Below, one piece after another: positions 56,389 through 64,000 of a stretch of DNA of 64,000 bases; within the stretch, counting starts at the first letter, position 1, and the number at the start of each line of letters is the position of its first letter. A program made the position numbers and the translations under genes. The stretch covers positions 310,001 through 374,000 of the forward strand of contig JANBPU010000002.1 in NCBI GenBank assembly GCA_027575805.1, read 5' to 3'. This DNA comes from Mycoemilia scoparia. Taxonomy: Eukaryota; Kickxellomycota; Kickxellomycetes; Kickxellales; Kickxellaceae. The notes under the pieces were generated by a model that had not been told where the DNA came from, did no database searches, and was given only the letters and a program-made list of their open reading frames with translations.

Positions 56389-57308
56389 GGCGCCAGGCGA
56401 CGATGGCGATATGCGTGGGGGTGTCCTATGAAATAGAAAGTGGCTGTCCAAACAAGCGTGATGCATTCCAAACCAAGTAACCCAGATCGAGGGCCATCAT
56501 AAGGATCTTAACGGCTATTATCTCCAAGAAATTCTCCCCAGAGGATGCTGCTATAGACTCAAGATTTTGTCATAGATAGCTTCTCAACCGCCGGCGAAGT
56601 CAAGTGACTTTAAATGGTGCGGCAAGCCATTGAGGCGATTACTACTGTCCCAGGCCTTGGAGCTTCGTTGCAGCTTGCTAATTATTAAGGAAGAAAATGT
56701 CAGCCAGAGCGATTGGCACAGGTTGGGAGAGAGAGCGTCGTTTGCTATCTTTTCTTTTTGGGTGATAGAAATGCCATTGTTTGAGGTTTATTGCTGCGTA
56801 ATCTTTTGTAGTAGCTTCTCACAAGGATTTTTCTGATTGGCTGTGATCGACAAGACTCCTTTCCCAAGAAGCGTGCTGCCCCTTCAAGATGCCCATCTGG
56901 ATGCTGCTCAAACGACCTTGGTCGCCCTATTCAGGCTGCTGTATGTGCACGAAGAAGCCCCTTCCAGCCCACTCTTCTATCCGGTTTGCAAAGAATGCTT
57001 TGAATGTGCAGCACCAATGGCCTTCCCGGGGCTGCCTGTTGCATGCTTGTGCGCACAAAAGCGTGGGCGGGCCGTTGTTTTCCCAAGTATTGTACATATC
57101 CGCTCATGTCATCGCCACCCCCCTCCTTCCCCGCCGCAGCCCCCACTGCTTTCGCACACAAACACAGGCACTTTCAGCGCAACAATTACTGCCTCGCCCT
57201 GCAAAGCTTGCGCCCACTGATGTGTGCGTATGTGTGCTAAAGAGACTTTGAAAGAAATGTCAAAACTTTGCTTTTAATGACTTCATCGTTGTGCTTTCTG
57301 CCCCAAAT

Positions 57309-57317
57309 TTATATAAG
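57309..57317 (+). promoter_or_regulatory. Probable TATA box of the MARVEL-like gene
   Basis: TTATATAAG lies 260 bp before the ATG at 57577, followed by a C/T-rich leader. Confidence 0.55.
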
Positions 57318-57576
57318 CCCAACATCCCCGCTCCTGCTTCGTTTCACACAGTATCATTGTTTTTATTCTTCTTGTCCTTATTATTATTATTATTATCCCT
57401 TGTGATAATTTGGTCCACCTCCTCAGTAATCCTCGTTTGTCTGATCTTCTGGGTTTCCTTTGCTTGCTTCATATAAAGTATTGTTATTACGCTTGCCAAT
57501 CCTTGTTCGAGGTAATAGCCAACCAGCACAGCAACATCTCCATCACTTTACTAAGCTTTAAACCACAAAATCCAAA

Positions 57577-58224
57577 ATGGGCGCTATTATATCACTTGCT
57601 CGTGTGGGTTCCCTCATCGCCATGGGCCTCATCAACTTCCTCGTTTTTGTCCTTAACGCATATGATCTGCACAAAACCAGGCATTTTGGTGCCGAGCCAA
57701 ACCTGCACTCTGCCCTAGGCTTCAGCATGTTTGTATCCATAATATCTTTCTTTGGGCTGTTTGTTTTGTCCGTCCGCCATCTTTCATTCGGAAAGGCCTT
57801 CACATTCCTCGCCAACCCTTTGATTGAGCTTGGCTGCACTGCCTTCCTCACGCTTCTATGGTTCATTGCTGCGGTTACTGTTGTCGCCGTTCGTGACAAT
57901 TCCATTGGCAGCTACACTCGTGGAAGCTTCTTTGGAACTCTCGCTACATTGATTGGCTTCCTTTTCATTGGATTCTTCGTTCTGCTCGGCATAACTGGCT
58001 TGGATCTCATGAGCTTCATGACCGGAAACAAGAACCGTGAGGCCGGTGGTCCCAAGCCTGAAGGCGTTGGTCTCGAATCACAGCACCATGGCAATGCTGC
58101 CCCTGTCTATGATGCCAGCCAGCAGCCACAAGGAAGTTACTCACAACAGACCTATGCTTCCCAGCCCGCTCCCCAGCATCATGCACCAATGGAATTCCCC
58201 ACTCCCCATGTCCAGCAACAGTAA
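57577..58224 (+). CDS. MARVEL-like tetraspan membrane protein with Gln-rich tail
   Basis: A 215-residue intronless frame. Four hydrophobic segments are clear: about 3-27 (ISLARVGSLIAMGLINFLVF), 45-66, 82-105 (PLIELGCTAFLTLLWFIAAV) and 118-142 (FFGTLATLIGFLFIGFFVLL). The tail of about 70 residues is Gln/Pro/His-rich (QQPQGSY, SQQTY). The layout fits a fungal MARVEL-domain protein (for instance Nce102-like), linked to eisosomes and membrane compartments. Assignment rests on topology, so other four-span families remain possible. Codons are C-ending and biased, and the promoter has a TATA box, so expression is probably high. Confidence 0.85.
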   Translation: MGAIISLARVGSLIAMGLINFLVFVLNAYDLHKTRHFGAEPNLHSALGFSMFVSIISFFGLFVLSVRHLSFGKAFTFLANPLIELGCTAFLTLLWFIAAVTVVAVRDNSIGSYTRGSFFGTLATLIGFLFIGFFVLLGITGLDLMSFMTGNKNREAGGPKPEGVGLESQHHGNAAPVYDASQQPQGSYSQQTYASQPAPQHHAPMEFPTPHVQQQ

Positions 58225-59818
58225 CTTTATAACCCCATCTGTGTCTATGTTCAATTCCATTTTTATTATATTAATGTTTCATATTTTCTAACTGGCTTAC
58301 TAATACATTTTGTTCAGTGTAGCATTTTCATTGCAGTCTAAAATGTGTTTCTATAATAACAAAAATGTGTAAAAGTTATTTTTAATGGAGAATCTGCCCC
58401 CTCCTCCCAAGGAAACTTGCTTGGATTTGATATTTGTTGTTGCTGTTGCTGCTGCTGCTTCAACTTTCTATAATGTGTTTGTGAGTACAATTGTGCCATT
58501 TCATTTTTTACTCGTGCTGTTACTGGGCATTTAGTACAATGCACCTTTTTGTTTAAAAAATAAAAGAATGATCCACGGGATTTTTTGCATTACATCGACC
58601 ACACACGCGTACACATGACTTGCGTTTATTATGTTGCTACAATTTGTGAATTATTCTAGAATTTAGTAGCTCAGCAGGAATGATGCCTTGTCTCTCACCA
58701 GACGTGCGCCGCTATATCCGCTACAGAGCTTGCAAGCGGTCACAATTTCTGTAGTGATATGTATGCAATGTTTCTCACGAAAGGTGATCGTATCTTATCA
58801 TGTTTTCTATGACTGCTTTTAGAACATTAATGACATTGTGTGCGTGCTCTTCATCCCAGCACATCATTTTCACAACCAATGTTTGCCAAGCCTAGTTGGA
58901 TGTCAAAGCTTGGCTTATTACCTATGTTACATGGTATCAGCCCACTACGTTAACCTGCTGCCTAGTATTTCGTATCATTGTCATCATCAAAGTTTAGTCA
59001 GTTTTCACATGTAGTTTTTTCTCATAATAATTCGATTGGATGCATGTCGGTTTTTACGTCAGCATCGACTTTGTAAGTGTTGTGGCAGTTTCTGTTACTG
59101 TTTCCGAGTTGTCATTGTATATTTTTGAAGGAAGTAGCAATACTCAAAGCAAGACGAATTCTCTGAGTTGACAGCTTATCGCCCAATGAGGTCATATCAC
59201 TAATCGAATATAAAAAGTAACGGATTTTTGACTTCAAAATTCTGTAACTATACATATTCCCCCCAGAATAGTCAGTTAAATCGATTAAAAATGCGCTAAT
59301 CACACAAAGTTCAAAGTAATAAAAGGCGTTGAATTGGATTCTGTCTGTGTCATTTTCTCACAGCAGCAATACTACTACTACTACTACTCCTGGTACTAAA
59401 AAGTAGAAAATGATACTAAAAAGAAAGTGGATCTAATTCTTCTGAGTTCCAAAATTTAAAACTCTGTATCTCTCTTACAACAAAGAGTTGGGTTTGAAAT
59501 CAAGGCTCTAAAATCCCATTTCTTTGTCAATATAGCATATCTGAATACAATTTTTTGTTTAACAATTTTGATATTCTTTATGTATCATCTTTTGTAGGCC
59601 GTATTTATAGAATTTATTTCCTCTCTGTGTAGCTTTGAGGATATTATTGGTGCTGTATACTATATTAGATTTTAAATTATAAATTTTATAGCTTTTAGAT
59701 ATTTATTTAAATATAAAACCTCTTATCTCCATAGCGATATATGCATATATTTCCTATATAATACCTCGCGTTATCCTTGTAATTACATGTAAAATATTTT
59801 ATGTAATTATATAATATA
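58225..59818. other. 1.6-kb AT-rich intergenic region
   Basis: No gene is seen. A run of TGT/TGC triplets lies at 58435-58460 and CTA triplets at 59371-59388. Sequence from 59560 to 59818 is strongly AT-rich. Confidence 0.5.
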
Positions 59819-61024
59819 ATGAATTTCTTGTCTAAACTTGTTTATATACTAAGCATTACTTTGTATGCTGTCCTCACACTTTTCTCTCTGGGGCTGATCG
59901 CATTATGTGGAAGGCATATCTCTCAGGGCAAAGATGGTCTGGTACCAAATGTTCAAAGAATAGCCTCAATTATTTGCCTTGTGTTTTCTACGCTTACGAC
60001 CATATATAGTTTGGCCTATATGGCTGTGAAGATATTAAAAAATAAAGTTGTGAAACTCAGGAATATGTTGCTATTCAGAAACGAAAAGCTCTCTTTGATT
60101 GTCGTTGGTGGTATATGGCTGGGGCTGGCACCCATGTTCACCATATTATTTTCTTCCTTGCCTAATGATGTAAAGCTGTCAATCAGAACGACTCATGTAC
60201 TAAGCATAATAATGTGTTGGATAGTACTTGTGGTACTTTCCGTATTACTTGTTGTAGCCTGGAGAGTGAAAGATGGCAATAATGATAGTGTTGATGGTTT
60301 TATAGATACAATAAATGGAGAATTGTTTACTACCACAACAGCTGGATATACAGAATTCGGTAGACAGTCAGATTTTGCCCCGCCATGCAATATTCCCCCA
60401 ATTATGACAGGAAGTGCTCCAGTAACTCCAAATCCCAACAATATTACTAGAACGAATACTCCCTTTGCGAAAAGGCATGTCGACATAGGGACTGGATATG
60501 GCACCACTGCATTTTTCCCCAATGATGTCATATATGAGCATAAATCACCAATTCCGCCTGCTTCAGAAGACTCTACTATTATAGAGAGACATTACGGAAA
60601 TGGGGATACTTTAAATTTGCCAGCTTTTGCAAATATTGAAGCTAAACCAAATGATATACACGATCCACAACAGCCAAGTACTGGTAATTCAACTATACCA
60701 CTGGATAGTTCCGATCGAAGTATGGGAAAAAGTACAAAGGTTACAGATATAGAGCCCATGAGTCAATCTAGACAGAGTGGTATAAATAACTCTAAAGGGT
60801 ACACAATTCCACATTCAGCTCCTTCCAAGAATGACCCAAGATTGGATATAAGTAATCTTAAGCCAGTTAGGAACCAGAGGTCACAATCCATTAAATCAGG
60901 ATCAGAAAAGGCAAATGATAGAAAGGTCGCTTGTAGGACATCAACCCTTCCGCCTATAAAATCACATATCATAGAAAATGAAATTGAAAATGCCGTTTTT
61001 GCGCCTTTTGGTAACAAATATTAG
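59819..61024 (+). CDS. Orphan four-span membrane protein with long polar tail
   Basis: A 401-residue intronless frame whose ATG lies directly after a very AT-rich stretch. Four hydrophobic segments occur at about 8-31, 47-71, 90-112 (LIVVGGIWLGLAPMFTILF) and 124-147 (VLSIIMCWIVLVVLSVLLVV). The remaining 250 residues are polar and Asn/Ser/Pro/Thr-rich, without known domains. The four-span core resembles MARVEL-type topology, but motifs are not recognisable. Codons are AT-ending, unlike the biased gene at 57577. Orphan membrane protein; weakly expressed or fast-evolving is inference. Confidence 0.75.
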   Translation: MNFLSKLVYILSITLYAVLTLFSLGLIALCGRHISQGKDGLVPNVQRIASIICLVFSTLTTIYSLAYMAVKILKNKVVKLRNMLLFRNEKLSLIVVGGIWLGLAPMFTILFSSLPNDVKLSIRTTHVLSIIMCWIVLVVLSVLLVVAWRVKDGNNDSVDGFIDTINGELFTTTTAGYTEFGRQSDFAPPCNIPPIMTGSAPVTPNPNNITRTNTPFAKRHVDIGTGYGTTAFFPNDVIYEHKSPIPPASEDSTIIERHYGNGDTLNLPAFANIEAKPNDIHDPQQPSTGNSTIPLDSSDRSMGKSTKVTDIEPMSQSRQSGINNSKGYTIPHSAPSKNDPRLDISNLKPVRNQRSQSIKSGSEKANDRKVACRTSTLPPIKSHIIENEIENAVFAPFGNKY

Positions 61025-61484
61025 GGATAAGCTATATACAATTTGTAGCTGTATTTGGACAAAAAGAATTCTTTTAGTTTTGTTTACTAGTCTCACTTGA
61101 GACGAACAAGCCATGACAACATCTGGGGATGATTATGATCTTTTAATGAGACGCAAGCACGCAGAGAGGTACATCTTTGGTGAAAAAAGGACAATTCTGA
61201 AGGGTTTATCTGATAGATAATTTGTAAATCTCCCGGTCAATTACGGATGTTTCTGATGGCGAAATCTCCATACTGCGATTAAAGCCGTTTCGTATTTGTC
61301 ATAGTTTTTGTTTTACTTTTTAGGTCAGTCTTGGTTTTTGTTTGCCCCCCTCTCTCTCTCTCTTTCTCTCTTCCCCTTAAGCCAACAACTTTGTCCTTTT
61401 TATCGACTTTCTTTTATTATCTATTCAATATTGTGTACAGCCATTTATCTCAATATAAACACATAGCGACAACATATACACGCA
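61025..61484. other. Intergenic region before GRX
   Basis: 460 bp; the last 150 bp are a CT-rich leader (TCTC repeats at 61350-61375) for the glutaredoxin gene. No gene is seen. Confidence 0.6.
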
Positions 61485-62463
61485 ATGTCTGTCACACAAA
61501 ACGTAATTACGCTTAAAGACGAAGCTGACCTTCGTAAGGTCTTGGAAAAGAACACCACTGTTGCTGCTCTATATTTTTATGCCGATTGGGCCCATCAATG
61601 CAAGAACATTGGTGAAGTAATTGACGAACTTGGTCAGAAATACCCACAGACGCCATTTTTCAAGGTCAGTACGAAATGAATTAACTTTGAAAATACTTGA
61701 TTTCAGTTTTTCTAAAATGCATAGTGAGAGAAGCTAGTGGCTAATACATGTACATGAATTTCGATTATATTGAACTTTTTGTATTATAGATTGAAGCCGA
61801 AAACTTCCCAGATATATCCGAAGCATTCGAGATTTCTGCCGTTCCAACGGTAATCTTTGTTAAGGGAAACAAGGCTCTCGACAGAGTTGATGGCGTTAAT
61901 GCAGCCAGAATTGCTCAGTTGGCCTCAAAGTATAGTGGTGCTAGTGCTGGCAGTGCCGCCGCCGGAGATTCGGCCATTCGTGCCTCTCAAGCTACCCTTT
62001 CTGCGGAAGTCAAGCAGGATTTGAATATCCGTCTTAAAGAGTTGATCAACAGGGCACCTGTCATGGTTTTCATTAAGGGTACACCATCACAGCCTCGCTG
62101 CGGATTTTCCAAGCAGGTCATTAATATTCTCAATGACCACTCTGTCCAATATGGTTACTTTGACATCCTCACTGATGAGGAAGTTCGCCAAGGTATGTAT
62201 AATAGCATCGGCATCACCAAACCAACATTTCAAAAGGCCTTATAGATTTATTTGGCAGTCATATTTGATGCATTTGAATATACTCACGACAATGCTTTTC
62301 TCGTTTAATAGGTCTAAAGGAATATTCTGAGTGGCCAACATATCCTCAACTCTATATCAAGGGTGAATTGATCGGCGGGCTTGACATTATCAAGGAAATG
62401 ATTGAGGGCGGCGAGTTTGATAATTCGATTCCAGATAGCGAAAAACTAAATAATAAGGCATAA
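61485..62463 (+). CDS. GRX4: Monothiol multidomain glutaredoxin, Grx3/Grx4 type
   Basis: Exons 61485-61664, 61790-62192 and 62312-62463 give 244 residues. An N-terminal thioredoxin-like domain carries WAHQC (Cys39) in place of WCxxC, with [21 protein letters not shown]. After an Ala/Ser linker, the glutaredoxin domain has the CGFS site (Cys164 in PRCGFSKQV), [16 protein letters not shown], and ends with [23 protein letters not shown]. The CGFS Cys with glutathione binds a bridging [2Fe-2S] cluster. The family works with BolA-type Fra2 in cytosolic iron sensing and iron delivery. Length and domain order match yeast Grx3/Grx4; the yeast names cannot be told apart here. Confidence 0.97.
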
Positions 62464-62925
62464 AGTATATTGCAATTTAATTTGTTTTCAGTGATTAATT
62501 TCATAGGCATTTTGCTGTAGACACTTTTTGTTTAGGCAAATGCGTTGCCAGTTAATTGACTTTTATTAAAAAAAGAAGCTCTTTCAAACTAGCCTAAATT
62601 ATATAAATAAGCCCAGAAATACGATGTTTTTATCAAGTGGAAATTAAAATGCCACCATGGATGTATGTATATATGGCTTTAATTTGCGAGTTATTAGTTC
62701 AACTAAAAAATCGCAGACATGGCTATAAAGTATTAGTCCCATAACAACTAAATTTTAATGAAATCATTTGCCCATAGAAAAAAAATATCAACAAAACTTG
62801 CAATATTATTTTTTGATTTTATTATTATTGTGGGTCTACGTTTGTCTTCTTTTTTGTTATTCTGTGTCCTGCAACCAAACGTTTACACTCCTTATTTCTT
62901 CTAGTTTGACGAATTTACCACAAAA
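62464..62925. other. Intergenic region before RVB1
   Basis: 460 bp, AT-rich. A probable 5' leader exon boundary (cttctag) lies at 62898-62904, just before the RVB1 start. No gene is seen. Confidence 0.5.

Positions 62926-64000
<1,075 letters not shown>

Larger units (their letters stand above)
54252..57576. other. 3.3-kb intergenic region, longest without a called gene
   Basis: Open frames on both strands lack family matches. The right half (56850-57580) is GC-richer and ends in a TATA box and CT-rich leader. A GA repeat lies at 55972-55987 and a 19-bp inverted repeat at 56312-56388. A short exonic gene or non-coding RNA cannot be excluded. Confidence 0.5.

Noticed and set aside
59115..59260. 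Possible further MITE copy (atatttttgaagg with cttcaaaattc)
   Set aside because: Only about 12 bases of one end match, and the interior shares nothing with either subfamily.

Overview
The window is nuclear DNA from a fungus. Three things point there: short GT-AG introns in most genes, fungal gene families (a CPY-type serine carboxypeptidase, a cobalamin-independent methionine synthase, a Ras1 with the fungal P-loop), and pyrimidine-rich leaders behind TATA boxes. Several genes look like those of early-diverging fungi (Zoopagomycota or Mucoromycota type, for example a metazoan-like CUL4, FAN1 and SRRM1 PWI gene), but the lineage is an inference and not settled. Intergenic DNA is AT-rich and carries a family of short MITE-like elements.

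Layout. 0-3.2 kb (minus): a tandem AAA ATPase of AFG2B/SPATA5L1 type with unusual Walker B motifs, running off the left edge. 3.6-6.9 kb (plus): a GYP7/TBC1D15-type Rab GAP, broken by a 10-N gap beside a perfect 53-bp inverted repeat. 7.4-10.1 kb (minus): cullin-4. 12.2-13.4 kb (plus): Ras1. 15.1-18.4 kb (plus): a Cdc11/Nud1-like leucine-rich-repeat scaffold. 18.7-19.6 kb (minus): cytochrome c heme lyase. 21.4-23.5 kb (plus): a second, divergent Ras. 26.1-28.8 kb (plus): indoleamine 2,3-dioxygenase. 29.5-32.6 kb (minus): two unrecognised proteins. 33.8-35.5 kb (minus): a DHHC palmitoyltransferase. 36.1-37.6 kb (minus): carboxypeptidase Y. 38.3-40.5 kb (minus): methionine synthase. 40.9-44.2 kb (minus): FAN1 nuclease. 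45.3-46.5 kb (plus): an SRRM1-like PWI/RS protein. 47.9-48.6 kb (plus): a small unrecognised protein. 50.8-51.6 kb (plus): a secreted three-repeat protein. 52.4-54.3 kb (plus): RAD23. 57.6-58.2 kb (plus): a MARVEL-like membrane protein. 59.8-61.0 kb (plus): an orphan four-span membrane protein. 61.5-62.5 kb (plus): a monothiol glutaredoxin of the GRX3/4 type. 62.9-64.0 kb (plus): RVB1, cut by the right edge.

The genes are independent housekeeping, signalling and secretory loci, not an operon or a metabolic cluster. The least expected items are the AAA protein whose second Walker B reads Asp-Gln, the pair of Ras paralogs that share three intron positions, the secreted protein with three Cys-paired repeats, the MITE family, and the inverted-repeat artefact inside the Rab GAP gene. 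Exon boundaries given below were derived by hand from splice sites and reading phase; every internal phase in the assembled models is consistent unless stated otherwise.
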